Source: Salvelinus alpinus (lineage: Eukaryota; Chordata; Actinopteri; Salmoniformes; Salmonidae). From it: a DNA stretch of 64,000 nucleotides. Below the pieces are notes generated by a model. That model did not search any database. It saw nothing but the letters and a program-made list of their open reading frames with translations, and had not been told where the DNA came from. Each line of letters begins with the position of its first letter. Position 1 is the first letter of the stretch. The stretch spans positions 7,725,604-7,789,603 of the forward strand of contig NC_092092.1 in NCBI RefSeq assembly GCF_045679555.1, written 5' to 3'. Shown in pieces: positions 46,094 to 58,249 of the stretch. The translations under genes were made by a program, and so were the position numbers.

Positions 46094-46976
46094 CAGTACC
46101 AGTCAAAAGTTTTGACTACTCATTCCACGTTTTTAAATTTATTTTTACTATTTTCTATATTGTAAATGTAACGTCTGTCGTCGGATGAAGAAGGAGACCA
46201 AGGTGCAGCGTGGTAGGCGTTCATGATTTTTAATAAACTGAACACCGCAACAAAATAACAAAGGAGAAAAAACGAAAGCGCACAGTTCTGTCAGGCAACA
46301 AAACAGCTAAACAGAAAAAAACTCCCCACAAAAACCAAACGGAAAATGACAACCTATATATGATCCCCAATCAGAGACAACAAACGACAGCTGCTTCTGA
46401 TTGGGAACCATACTCAGCCAAAAACACAAAGAAATAGAAAACATAGATTCTCCCACCCGAAGCACACCCTGACCCAACCAAACATAGAGAATAAATAAGG
46501 ATATCTAAGGTCAGGGCGTGACAGTAGAATAATAGTTATGACATCAAATCTATGAAATAACACATATGGAATCATGTAGTAACCAATCCAAATGTATTTT
46601 ATATTTGATATTCTTCAAAGTAGCCACCCTTTGCCTTGATGACAGCTTTGCACACTCTTGGCATTCTCTCAACCAGCTTCATGAGGAATGCTTTTCCAAC
46701 AGTCTTGAAGGAGTTCCCATATGCTGAGCACTTGTTGGCTGCTTTTCCTTCAATCTCCGGTCCAACTCATCCTTAACCATCTCAATTGGTTTGAGGTCGG
46801 GTGATTGTGTAGGCCAGGTCATCTGATGCAGCACTTCATCACTCTCCTTGGTCAAATAGCCCTTACACAGCCTGGAGGTCTGTTTTGGGTGATTGTCCTG
46901 TTGAAAAACAAATGATAGTCCCACGAAGCTGAAACCAGGTGGGATGGCGTATTGTTGCAGAATGCTGATAGCCATG
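46094..46976 (-). mobile_element. Tc1-like element (CAGTACCAGTC family) fragment, split by an LTR
   Basis: The terminal repeat CAGTACCAGTCAAAAGTTTT starts at 46094 next to TA, followed by the long terminal repeat, interrupted by the LTR at 46167-46523. Antisense transposase C-terminal sequence follows: minus-strand GLSFVFQQDNHPKQTSRLC (second catalytic Asp) and SPDLKPIEMVKDELDRRLKE (Glu). It is cut off near 46976. It is roughly the part missing from the fragment at 438-1251. Confidence 0.82.
46167..46523 (-). mobile_element. Solo LTR, 357 bp, TSD gtaaa/gtaga
   Basis: In minus orientation it runs TGTCACGCCCTGACC ... CGACAGACGTTACA, with a TATATA motif (about 46360) and TTAATAAA-like motif (about 46230). 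The flanks gtaaa (46162-46166) and gtaga (46524-46528) differ at one base. Removing it restores the Tc1 terminal repeat (TATATTGTAGAATAATAG). No internal region remains. Confidence 0.83.
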
Positions 46977-47478
46977 CAGCCTTATTATTTTCCTCAACAA
47001 TCTGCACACAATACCCCATAATGACAAAGCAAAAACAGTTTTGTAGAAATTTTGGCAAATCCTCTCAAGCTCTGTCAGGTTGGACGGGGAGCGTTGCTGC
47101 ACAGCTATTTTCAATTCTCTCCAGAGATGTTCGATCAGGTTCAAGTTCGGCCTCTCGCTGGGCCACTCAAAGACATTCAGAGACTTGTCCCGAAGCCACT
47201 CCTGCGTTGTCTTGGCTGTGTGCTTAGGGTCGTTGTCCTGTTGGAAGGTGAACATTCGCCCCAGTCTGAGGTCCTGGGTGCTCTGGAAGTAGTTTTCATC
47301 AAGGATCCCTGTACTTTGCTGCATTCATATTTTCCTCCATCCTGACCAGTCTTCCAGTCCCTGTCTCTGAAGAACATCCCCACAGCATGATGCTGCCTCC
47401 ACCATGCTTCACCGTAGGGATGGTGCCAGGTTCCCTTCAGAGGTGACGCTTGGCGTTCAAGCCAACGAGTTCAATCTT
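46977..47478 (-). mobile_element. CAGTGCATTC-family Tc1 fragment, internal, antisense
   Basis: Minus-strand frames read LRLGRMFTFQQDNDPKHTAK, TTQEWLRDKSLNVFEWPSER and PNLNLIEHLWRELKIAVQQR. These are the second Asp and Glu blocks of the family found at 5520-6731. Both terminal repeats are missing. It is sandwiched between two other families without TA-flanked ends. Confidence 0.82.
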
Positions 47479-48233
47479 CAAGCCTAAGATCACCATGCGC
47501 AATGCCAAACGTCGGCTGGAGTGGTGTAAAGCTCGCCGCCATTGGACTCGCGTTCTCTGGAGTGATAAATCATGCTTCACCATCTGACCTGCCCCAATGC
47601 ATAGTGCCAACTGTACAGTTTGGTGGAGGAGGTAGTTTGTCGAGATCTGTGTGGAAGAACTTAACTGGCCTGCACAGAGCCCTGCACTCAACCACATCGA
47701 ACACCTTTTGGAAGAATTGGAATGCCAACAATGAGCCAGGCCTAATCGCCCAACATCAGTGATCTGACCTCACTAATGCTCTTGTGGCTGAATGGAAGCA
47801 AGTCCCCACAGCAATGTTCCAACATCTAGTGGAAAGCCTTCCCAGAAGAGTGGAGGCTGTCATAGCAGCAATGTTCCAACATCTAGTGGAAAGCCTTCCC
47901 AGAAGAGTGGAGGCTGTCATAGCAGCAATGTTCCAACATCTAGTGGAAAGCCTTCCCAGAAGAGTGGAGGCTGTCATAGCAGCAATGTTCCAACATCTAG
48001 TGGAAAGCCTTCCCAGAAGAGTGGAGGCTGTTATAGCAGCAATGTTCCAACATCTAGTGGAAAGCCTTCCTAGAAGAGTGGAGGCTGTCATAGCAGCAAT
48101 GTTCCAACATCTAGTGGAAAGCCTTCCCAGAAGAGTGGAGGCTGTTATAGCAGCAAAGGGAGGACCAACTCCATATTAATGCCCATGATTTAGGAATGAG
48201 ATGTTCGACGAGCAGGGGGTCCACATACTTTTG
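47479..48233 (+). mobile_element. TATGTGGACACC-family Tc1, 3' half with internal amplification
   Basis: It begins AGCCTAAGATCACCATGCGC, continues with degraded transposase (RLEWCKARRHWTRVLWSD) and ends with GGGTCCACATACTTTTGTAT near 48233, the right terminal repeat. Several deletions remove the catalytic core. The C-terminal coding part has been expanded into the 57-bp array at 47814-48155. It complements the 5' half at 21-437. Confidence 0.83.
47814..48155 (+). repeat. 57-bp tandem array, 6 units, from a transposase C-terminus
   Basis: Six near-identical units begin at 47814, 47871, 47928, 47985, 48042 and 48099. Each encodes MFQHLVESLPRRVEAVIAA, the normally single C-terminal helix of this Tc1 transposase. 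Because 57 is a multiple of three, the frame stays open on both strands. Differences are few (C/T at one or two sites), so the expansion is young relative to the element. Confidence 0.95.
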
Positions 48234-48489
48234 TATATATATATGTCTCTGTATATGTGTGTGTGTGTGTATACACATGTGTGTGTACGCTTGGACTCTG
48301 TAGCTCTGCTGTGCAGCAGTGTCTGACAGTGATGTATGGGTAATTTAAAAAGTCGTTCTTTTCCATGGAGCCGTCTTCTGGCAGCCCAGCCAACCGCAGC
48401 CCATTCCCCCTACAGCAGAGAAACCTCATCTACATCTACATCTAACACACACTCACACTACATGATACACACACACACTACATGATACA

Positions 48490-48637
<148 letters not shown>

Positions 48638-48839
48638 CATGATACACCACACACACACACACACTACATGATACCCCACAGACACTCACACTAGGTTGAC
48701 TCATAACCTGCAGTCCCCATGGTTATATGTGTGGGGCAGGTGGGTTTAAGGTCATGAAATATTGTGAGGATGAAGGGTGGGTGGGTGGCGGGCAGGAAAA
48801 CATTTGGCCTAATTTCTAACAGCATGTCAACAAGAGGCC

Positions 48840-51200
48840 ATGGATTACAGACAACATCTGCACTGAGCTGAAGGCCAAAGCTGCCGCTTTCAAGGAGTGG
48901 GACACTAATCAGTACGATTATAAGAAATGACCAGCGTTTTAAAGCATTTTGCTCTCCGACGAACCATCAAAAAGCCAAAGCATCAATACAGGACCAAGAT
49001 TGAATAATATTACACCGGCTCTGACGCTCGTTGGATGTGTCAGGGCTTGCAAACTATCACGGATTACAAAGGGAAAAACAGTCATGAGCTGCCTAGTGAC
49101 GCGAGCCTACCAGACGAGCTAAATACCTTTTATGCTCCCTTCGAGACTAGCAACACTGAACCACGCATGAGAGCTCCAGCTGTGTGATCACGCTCTCCGT
49201 AGCCGATGTGAGTAAGTCCTATAAACAGTTTGACATTCACAAGGCCGCAGGGCCAGATGGATTACCAGGAGTGTCTTCACTGACATTTTCAACCTCTTTC
49301 TGACCCAGTCTGTAATACCTACATGTTTCAAGCAGACCGCTATAGTCCCTGTCCCCAAGAACGCCAAGGTAACCTGTCTAAATGACTATCGCCCTATAGC
49401 ACTCACATCTGTAGCCATGAAATGCTTTGAAAAGCTGGTCATGGCTCACATCAACACCATCATCCCAGACACTCTGGACCCACTCCAATTTGCATACCGC
49501 CCCAACAGATCCACAGATGACGCAATCTCTATTGCACTCCACAGTGCCGTTTCCCACCTGGACAAAAGAAGCACCTCCAAGATCAAATAAATGTTTATTT
49601 GTCACAAGCGCCGAATACAACAAGTGTAGACCTTACTATGAAATGCTTTCTTACAAGCCCTTAACCAACAGTGCAGTTCAAGAAGAGTTAAGAAAATATT
49701 TACCAAATAAACTAAAGTAAAAAACACCAAACAATTATAATAAGTAACAGTAACATAACAATAACGAGGCTATACACAGGGGGTACCGGTACTGAGTCAG
49801 TGTGGAGGCTGTAAACAGGGGGTATACAGGGGGTATACCGAGTCAGTGTGCGGGGGTGCAGGTAGTAGTTGAGGTAATTTGTACATGTAGGTAGGGTAAA
49901 GTGATTATGCAACGATAATAAACAGCGAGTAGCAGGAGTCTACAAAACAGATGGAGGGGGGGGGGGGGGGGGGGGTGTCAATGTAAATAGTCCAGTGGCC
50001 ATTTGATTAATTCATTTGATTAACATCATCACTAAGGACTCTGGGATTAAACACTTCCCTCTACCAACTGGATCCTAGACTTCCTGGCGGGTCGCCCCAA
50101 GGTGGTGAGAGTAGGCAACAACACATCTGCCACGCTGACCCTCAACACGGGGGCCCCTCATGCTTAACCCCCTCCAGCACTCCCTGTTCACCTACGACTG
50201 CATGGCCTTGCACGACTCCAACACCATCATTAAGTTTGCAGATGACACAACGGTGGTAGGCCTGATCACCGACTACCATGAGACTGACCTCCTCCCTGTA
50301 GGCTGAGACCTGGCAGTGTGGTGCCAGGACAACAACCTCTCCCTCAACGTCAACAAGACAAAGGAGCTGATCGTGGACTACAGGAAATGGAGGACCAAGC
50401 ACAGCCACAAACACATCAACGGGACTGTAGTGGAGCAGGTTGAGGGATTCAATTTCCTCGTTGTCCACATCTCTAAGGAATGATCATGGCCTACACACCA
50501 ACAGAGTTGTGAAATGGGCACAACAACACCTCTTCCCCCTCAGGAGGCTGAAAACCCTCAGATCTTTAAAGTTCTACAGCTGCACCAATGAGAGCATCTT
50601 GACTGGCTGCATCAACGCTTGGTATGGCAACTGCTTGGCACCCGAACACAAAGCGCTACAGAGGGTACTGCGTACGGCCCAGTACATCACTAGGGCCGAT
50701 CTCCCTGCCATCCAGGACCTCTATACCAGACGGGGTCAGAGGAAGACCCTAAACATTTGTCAGACTCCAGCCACCCAAGTCATAGACTGTTCTCTCTGCT
50801 ACCACAGGGCAGGCGGTACAGATGTACCAGGTCTGGAACCAACAGGACCCTGAACAGCTTCTACTCCCAAGCCATAAGACTGTTAATCCGGGTAGCTATC
50901 TGCATTGACCCTTTTTGCACCAACTCTTTTGACTCACCAAATACGCTGCTGTTACAGTTTATTATCTATTCTGTTGCCAAGTCACTTTATCTATCCTGTA
51001 TACGTACATATCTACCTCAATTACCTTGTACCCCTGCAGATTGATTCGGTACTCGTACCCCGTGTATATAGCCAAGTTATTTTTACTCATTGTGTATTTA
51101 TTATTTTTCAGTTATTTCTCTTTTTTTTCTCTCAATGCATTGTTGGGAAGGGGCTGTAATCAAACATTTCACTGTTAGTTTTACACCTCTTGATTACAAA
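48840..51200 (+). mobile_element. Non-LTR retrotransposon (Rex/jockey-CR1-like), degraded
   Basis: Plus-strand blocks in order: [30 protein letters not shown] (49245), [60 protein letters not shown]. After an insertion come [40 protein letters not shown] (catalytic FADD, about 50233), NLSLNVNKTKELIVDYRKW and ESILTGCINAWYGN. Frameshifts and deletions are numerous. The 3' end (50880-51200) includes the 3' UTR. The exact clade needs a search. It is interrupted by a reversed 3' end of a related LINE at 49582-50000. Confidence 0.85.
49582..50000 (-). mobile_element. Antisense LINE 3' end nested in the LINE
   Basis: On the minus strand this is a LINE 3' UTR: ACTGACTCAGTACCGGTACC, GTAAGAAAGCATTTCATAGT, ACACTTGTTGTATTCGGCGC, then a tail AAATAAACATTTATTTGATC at 49582. 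A poly(G) run lies at 49957-49976. Its insertion cuts the host LINE after [13 protein letters not shown]. It looks like a 5'-truncated retroposition in the opposite orientation. Confidence 0.75.
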
Positions 51201-51339
51201 GCATGTGACACATAACATTAGATCTGAAGAGTGGGTCAGAGGTCAAGGCGTCAGGGTGATGTCATCGTGGAAGCCCTCTATTTGTTTTACTGGGAGGAGC
51301 TGTCCTATGGTCCTAGGACATTACAGGGGAATACCTGAG

Positions 51340-54300
51340 GGAATGAAAAGAGAGAAAGAGACAAAAGAGGCTGAAGATAGGAGACAGGAAGACAGAGTAG
51401 AGGGTCATGTCTCAGGGCAACCTCCCTCCCTGGTTACCTCTACCAGGAGGCTGAAGGTAGGAGAGAGGAAGACAGAGTAGAGGGCCATGTCTCAGGGCTC
51501 CCTCTCTCCCTGGTTACCTCTACCAGGAGGCTGAAGGTAGGAGACAGGAAGACAGAGTAGAGGGTCATGTCTCAGGGCTCCCTCTCTCCCTGGTTACCTC
51601 TACCAGGAGGCTGAAGGTAGGAGACAGGAAGACAGATTAGAGGGTCATGTCTCAGGGCTCCCTCTCTCCCTGGTTACCTCTACCAGGAGGCTGAAGGTAG
51701 GAGACAGGAAGACAGATTAGAGGGTCATGTCTCAGGGCAACCTCTCTCCCTGGTTACCTCTACCAGGAGGCTGAAGGTAGGAGACAGGAAGACAGAGTAG
51801 AGGGCCATGTCTCAGGGCTCCCTCTCTCCCTGGTTACCTCTACCAGGAGGCTGAAGGTAGGAGACAGGAAGACAGAGTAGAGGGCCATGTCTCAGGGCAA
51901 CCTCTCTCCCTGGTTACCTCTACCAGGAGGCTGAAGGTAGGAGACAGGAAGACAGAGTAGAGGGTCATGTCTCAGGGCAACCTCCCTCCCCTGGTTACCT
52001 CTACCAGGAGGCTGAAGGTAGGAGAGAGGAAGACAGATTAGAGGGTCATGTCTCAGGGCTCCCTCTCTCCCTGGTTACCTCTACCAGGAGGCTGAAGGTA
52101 GGAGACAGGAAGACAGAGTAGAGGGCCATGTCTCAGGGCTCCCTCTCTCCCTGGTTACCTCTACCAGGAGACTGAAGGTAGGAGACAGGAAGACAGATTA
52201 GAGGGTCATGTCTCAGGGCAACCTCTCTCCCTGGTTACCTCTACCAGGAGGCTGAAGGTAGGAGACAGGAAGACAGAGTAGAGGGTCATGTCTCAGGGCT
52301 CCCTCCCTCCCTGGTTACCTCTACCAGGAGGCTGAAGGTAGGACACAGGAAGACAGAGTAGAGGGCCATGTCTCAGGGCAACCTCTCTCCCTGGTTATCT
52401 CTACCAGGAGGCTGAAGGTAGAATACAGGAAGACAGAGTAGAGGGTCATGTCTCAGAGCAACCTCCCTCCCTGGTTACCTCTACCAGGAGGCTGAAGGTA
52501 GGAGACAGGAAGACAGAGTAAAGGGCCATGTCTCAGGGCTCCCTCTCTCCCTGGTTACCTCTACCAGGAGGCTGAAGGTAGGAGACAGGAAGACAGAGTA
52601 GAGGGCCATGTCTCAGGGCAACCTCTCTCCCTGGTTACCTCTACCAGGAGGCTGAAGGTAGGAGACAGGAAGACAGAGTAGAGGGTCATGTCTCAGGGCA
52701 ACCTCCCTCCCTGGTTACCTCTACCAGGAGGCTGAAGGTAGGAGAGAGGAAGACAGATTAGAGGGTCATGTCTCAGGGCTCCCTCTCTCCCTGGTTACCT
52801 CTACCAGGAGGCTGAAGGTAGGAGACAGGAAGACAGAGTAGAGGGCCATGTCTCAGGGCTCCCTCTCTCCCTGGTTACCTCTACCAGGAGACTGAAGGTA
52901 GGAGACAGGAAGACAGATTAGAGGGTCATGTCTCAGGGCAACCTCTCTCCCTGGTTACCTCTACCAGGAGACTGAAGGTAGGAGACAGGAAGACAGAGTA
53001 GAGGGTCATGTCTCAGGGCAACCTCTCTCCCTGGTTACCTCTACCAGGAGACTGAAGGTAGGAGACAGGAAGACAGAGTAGAGGGTCATGTCTCAGGGCT
53101 CCCTCCATCCCTGGTTACCTCTACCAGGAGGCTGAAGGTAGGACACAGGAAGACAGAGTAGAGGGCCATGTCTCAGGGCAACCTCTCTCCCTGGTTACCT
53201 CTACCAGGAGGCTGAAGGTAGGAGACAGGAAGACAGAGTAAAGGGCCATGTCTCAGGGCTCCCTCTCTCCCTGGTTACCTCTACCAGGAGGCTGAAGGTA
53301 GGAGACAGGAAGACAGAGTAGAGGGTCATGTCTCAGGGCTCCCTCTCTCCCTGGTTACCTCTACCAGGAGGCTGAAGGTAGGAGACAGGAAGACAGAGTA
53401 GAGGGCCATGTCTCAGGGCAACCTCTCTCCCTGGTTACATCTACCAGGAGGCTGAAGGTAGGAGACAGGAAGACAGAGTAGAGGGTCATGTCTCAGGGCA
53501 ACCTCTCTCCCTGGTTACCTCTACCAGGAGACTGAAGGTAGGAGACAGGAAGACAGAGTAGAGGGTCATGTCTCAGGGCTCCCTCCCTCCCTGGTTACCT
53601 CTACCAGGAGGCTGAAGGTAGGAGACAGGAAGACAGATTAGAGGGCCATGTCTCAGGGCAACCTCCCTCCCTGGTTACCTCTACCAGGAGGCTGAAGGTA
53701 GGAGACAGGAAGACAGAGTAGAGGGCCATGTCTCAGGGCTCCCTCTCTCCCTGGTTACCTCTACCAGGAGGCTGAAGGTAGGAGACAGGAAGACAGAGTA
53801 GAGGGCCATGTCTCAGGGCTCCCTCCCTCCCTGGTTACCTCTACCAGGAGGCTGAAGGTAGGAGACAGGAAGACAGAGTAGAGGGTCATGTCTCAGGGCA
53901 ACCTCTCTCCCTGGTTACCTCTACCAGGAGGCTGAAGGTAGGAGACAGGAAGACAGATTAGAGGGTCATGTCTCAGGGCTCCCTCCCTCCCTGGTTACCT
54001 CTACCAGGAGGCTGAAGGTAGGAGACAGGAAGACAGAGTAGAGGGCCATGTCTCAGGGCAACCTCTCTCCCTGGTTACCTCTACCAGGAGGCTGAAGGTA
54101 GGAGACAGGAAGACAGAGTAGAGGGTCATGTCTCAGGGCAACCTCTCTCCCTGGTTACCTCTACCAGGAGGCTGAAGGTAGGAGACAGGAAGACAGAGTA
54201 GAGGGTCATGTCTCAGGGCTCCCTCTCTCCCTGGTTACCTCTACCAGGAGGCTGAAGGTAGGAGACAGGAAGACAGAGTAGAGGGCCATGTCTCAGGGCA

Positions 54301-54785
54301 ACCTCTCTCCCTGGTTACCTCTACCAGGAGGCTGAAGGTAGGAGACAGGAAGACAGATTAGAGGGTCATGTCTCAGGGCAACCTCCCTCCCTGGTTATCT
54401 CTACCAGGAGGCTGAAGGTAGGAGACAGGAAGACAGAGTAGAGGGTCATGTCTCAGGGCTCCCTCCCTCCCTGGTTACCTCTACCAGGACGCTGAAGGTA
54501 GGAGACAGGAAGACAGATTAGAGGGTCATGTCTCAGGGCAACCTCCCTCCCTGGTTACCTCTACCAGGAGGCTGAAGGTAGGAGACAGGAAGACAGATTA
54601 GAGGGTCATGTCTCAGGGCAACCTCCCTCCCTGGTTACCTCTACCAGGAGACTGAAAGTAGGAGACAGGAAGACAGAGTAGAGGGTCATGTCTTAGGGCA
54701 ACCTCTCTCCCTGGTTACCTCTACCAGGGGGCTGAAGGTAGGAGACAGGAAGACAGATTAGAGGGTCATGTCTCAGGGCTCCCTC
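51340..54785. repeat. 80-bp minisatellite, about 42 units (3.4 kb)
   Basis: Unit: GGCTGAAGGTAGGAGACAGG, AAGACAGAGTAGAGGGTCAT, GTCTCAGGGCAACCTCTCTC, CCTGGTTACCTCTACCAGGA. Common variants are GGGCT/GGGCA, AGAGTAG/AGATTAG and GTCATG/GCCATG. Rarer variants (GGAGAGAGG, GGACACAGG, AAAGGGCC) recur at spacings of 720-800 bp. The unit has CCTGGTTACC/CTACCAGG self-complementarity. Confidence 0.97.
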
Positions 54786-54929
54786 CCGCCCTCCTGTCTC
54801 TGTTTGTCAGTGAGAGATGTGATCAGAGGGGTAGAGATGTCAGCAGGTGACTTGTTCTCCAGACCTACTGGCTGGGCTGGGCCAGGGGCCTATACTGATC
54901 TCTGATAGATTGACAACCTATAACCCTGT

Positions 54930-55200
54930 TTTACACACACAGGACTGATACGCAGCCTTTCTCTCAGTCGCTCTCACTCTTCCTCCATCTCTTTCTCTTT
55001 CCGTATCTTACTCTCTCTGTTGCTGTCCCTCTTTCCGTCCTTCCCTCTCATTTCCTCTCCCATCTCTCTCTCTTTCCGTCCTTCCGCCATCCTTCACTCT
55101 CTTCCTGCTCTCTCGCTACCTCATTCCATATCTCTCTCTCTCTCTATCTCCTTCTGTCCCCCACCTTCTGTTCTTCTCTCGGTCAGTAAGGACAGAAGGT
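54930..55200. repeat. Pyrimidine-rich (CT) tract
   Basis: Irregular CTCTCT/TTCC-rich sequence with little sign of coding. The open frame of 60 codons at 55020 is low-complexity and is not called. Confidence 0.7.
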
Positions 55201-55319
55201 GAGCTGTAACCAGCAGGGGTTTCCTGATGGTAAGACTGTGATGGAGGAGAAGTGTAATCACTGTACAGTGACCATTACCTCACCCCTCTTCTCCTTATTC
55301 TAACAGAGCAGAGCTAGGA

Positions 55320-55352
55320 CACGCACGCACGCACGCACGCACCACGCACGCA

Positions 55353-55384
<32 letters not shown>

Positions 55385-55391
55385 CACACAA
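55320..55391. repeat. (CACG)n/(CA)n compound microsatellite
   Basis: ACGC tetranucleotide repeats with one break (CACCACG), changing to CACACA. Confidence 0.93.
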
Positions 55392-55709
55392 AAACAGAAA
55401 TGAAAGGGCCCTAGGCAGAGTGGGGTAGAGAGGGGTATATGTTAATGTAAATTTATGTGTTTAGGTTTGTGTGTGTGTGTTTGTTTAAGTACTGTGCATG
55501 TTTATTCAAGTGTGTGTGTGTGTGTATTGGCTATCAGTCATGCTTGATGTCAGTAAAGGTTGCTCTTCATGAATCAAGAGTGAGCAGCAGAGTAGAGCAG
55601 AGCACAGATTAATGAGGGCCCAACGCATGGTTGAGTCTCTTCTCATTTACAATCTCACAAAGGGAGGGGTGTGTGTGGTCCTGTGTGTGTGTGTATGCGT
55701 TTTGGGGGG

Positions 55710-55828
<119 letters not shown>

Positions 55829-56367
55829 CTTGTGTGTGTCTTGGGGGGCATTGTGTGTGTGTGTCTTAGGGGGCATTGTGTGTGTGTATTGAGGTGTGTG
55901 TGTGTGGGGGGGGGGGGGGGGGGTCAATCACCTCCTACCCGTACCTGTGATGTAATACAATAATATCATAAAGTATCAGATGAGTATAGCTGACATTGAT
56001 GAATTGTAGGCCATGACATCGTTGATCAACAAAGCAGAGACAAAACCCCCCTGAACACCATTTCCCAGCAGCACCTGAGAAAGACCACAACTGTGTTCCG
56101 CTAACTCACGCTCTCTCTCAATTCAATTAAATTCAACGGGCTTTATTGGTATGGGAAAGATATGTTTAAATTGCCAAAGCAAGTGAAATGGATAAAAAAC
56201 AAAAGTGAAATAAACAATACAAATGTTTACAGTAAACATAAATATGTCATGGAATGGCTATGTACAGTGTTGTAACTGTGTGCAAATAGTTAAAGTACAA
56301 AACTGAAAATATATAAAAATGGGTTGTATTTACAATCGTGTTTGTTCTTTCCTGGTTGCCCTTTACA

Positions 56368-56541
<174 letters not shown>

Positions 56542-56699
56542 ATAACAGTATTGAGTGGGAACGTGAGCTCAACTGCTCTTCTGCAATCTACACCCATTGA
56601 TCAGACTCTGTCAAGACGTTTCCCAGGAACACTGCTTTTCATGAAGTGTGTGTGTTTGTGTGAAGTTTTGTTTGTTTACTAAAATAGGTATGTTATGGT

Positions 56700-57300
56700 G
56701 AGTACAGGTCTGTTGGTGTGTGTAGTTGTGTCTGAGTGTGTGTGGTTGTGTCTGAGTGTAAGGGTTGTGTCTGTGTGTGTAGTTGTGTGTCTGTATGTAG
56801 TTGTGTCTGTGTGTGTGGTTGTGTGTGGTTGTGTGTCTGTGTGTGTGTGGTTGTGTCTGTGTGTGTGGTTGTGTCTGAGTGTAAGGGTTGTGTCTGTGTG
56901 TGTAGTTGTGTGTCTGTATGTAGTTGTGTGTGTGGTTGTGTCTGTTTGTGTGTCTGTGTGTGTGTGGTTGTGTTTGTGGTTGTTTCAGTGTGTGTGGTTG
57001 TGTGTGTGGTTGTGTCAGTGTGTGTGGTTGTGTCAGTGTGTGTGGTTGTGTCAGTGTGTGTGGTTGTGTCTGTATGTGTGTCAGTGTGTGTGGTTGTGTC
57101 AGTGTGTGTGGTTGTGTCAGTGTGTGTGGTTGTGTCTGTATGTGTGTCAGTGTGTGTGGTTGTGTCTGAGTGTGTCGTTGTGTCTGAGTGTGTGGTTGTG
57201 TCTGTGTGTGTGTGGTTGTGTCTGTGTGTGTGTGGTTGTGTCAGTGTGTGTGGTTGTGTCAGTGTGTGTGGTTGTGGTTGTGTCAGTGTGTGTGGTTGTT
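56700..57300. repeat. Imperfect TGTGTGTGGTTGTGTC-type array
   Basis: About 600 bp of irregular units (GTGTGTGGTTGTGTCAGTGT, GTTGTGTCTGAGTGTAAGGG). Two larger blocks (about 56740-56810 and 56867-56930) are near copies of one another, with AAGGGTTGTGTCTGTGTGTG in both. The open frames on both strands are artefacts. Confidence 0.9.
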
Positions 57301-57505
57301 TTAGAGCCTGTGCAGGTTGCTCTAGTCCACTGGGGCAGTATGGCACCACTAAACCTGATAGGTGATAAGAGACAGACAGACAGGCTGTCAGACTATTCTG
57401 TTAGCTGACCCTGATGTCAGATAACTGTCTCTGTCTGGCTCATTGTCAAGGTCTCAAAGACAAAAACATCAGACCTTCAACCCAGTTGGAGCTGTCTACT
57501 TTTCT

Positions 57506-57800
57506 CGGGTCTCACTCACTTTGCTAGGGTCTCACTCACTTTTCTAGGGTCTCACTCACTTTTCTAAGGTCTCACTCACTTTGCTAAGGTCTCACTCACC
57601 TTTCTAACGTCTCACTCACTTTGCTAAGGTCTCACTCACTTTTCTAAGGTCTCACTCACTTTGCTAAGGTCTCACTCACTTTTCTAAGGTCTCACTCACT
57701 TTGCTAGGGTCTCACTCCCTTTTCTAGGGTCTCACTCACTTTACTAGGGTCTCACTCCCTTTGCTAGGGTCTCACTCCCTTTGATAAGGTCTCACTCACT
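57506..57800. repeat. 20-bp minisatellite, about 15 units
   Basis: Unit GGTCTCACTCACTTTTCTAA, alternating with TTTGCTAA/TTTGCTAG variants and a few CTCCC changes. Confidence 0.95.
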
Positions 57801-57830
57801 TAGAAAAACCAAATACCGTGGAATGCTTCC

Positions 57831-57914
57831 TAAATGGCACCCTATTCCCTATATAGTGCACTACTCTGGTCAACATTAGTGTACTATATAGGTAATAGGG
57901 TGCCATTTGGGTGG
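57831..57914. repeat. Palindromic (foldback) salmonid repeat
   Basis: TAAATGGCACCCTATTCCCT and TAATAGGGTGCCATTTGGGT form the arms, with CTATATAGTGCACTAC near the left. Same family as 8778 and 42942. Confidence 0.8.
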
Positions 57915-58249
57915 CAGATTTAGAATATATACCCAGAATGCATGCCTAATACATTGCTTAATATTATTGACTGGTTCTGTTGGTATTGGAGCAGAGGCAG
58001 AGAGCTTCCTTACCTCTTGGATCTCGTCCAGTAGACATGGCATGAGCTATAGTTTTGATTCACGTAATCACATTTTTTATTTTCTAGGTTTACAGTAAGA
58101 AAGAGAGACTAAACATGATTGACCGAAAAGGGGGGGGGGTTTCACCCCTCTCCCCCCCTTAAGATTTTCATATTGGAGGAAAAATGACGTGATCGATTTT
58201 CTGTCTGTTTCTCACTCTGCAGGAATATTAAAGCAGACAGTGAGATTTC

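Noticed and set aside
51340..54785. CRISPR-like array
   Set aside because: The 80-bp units are contiguous variants of one sequence with no unique spacers, in a vertebrate genome. It is a minisatellite.
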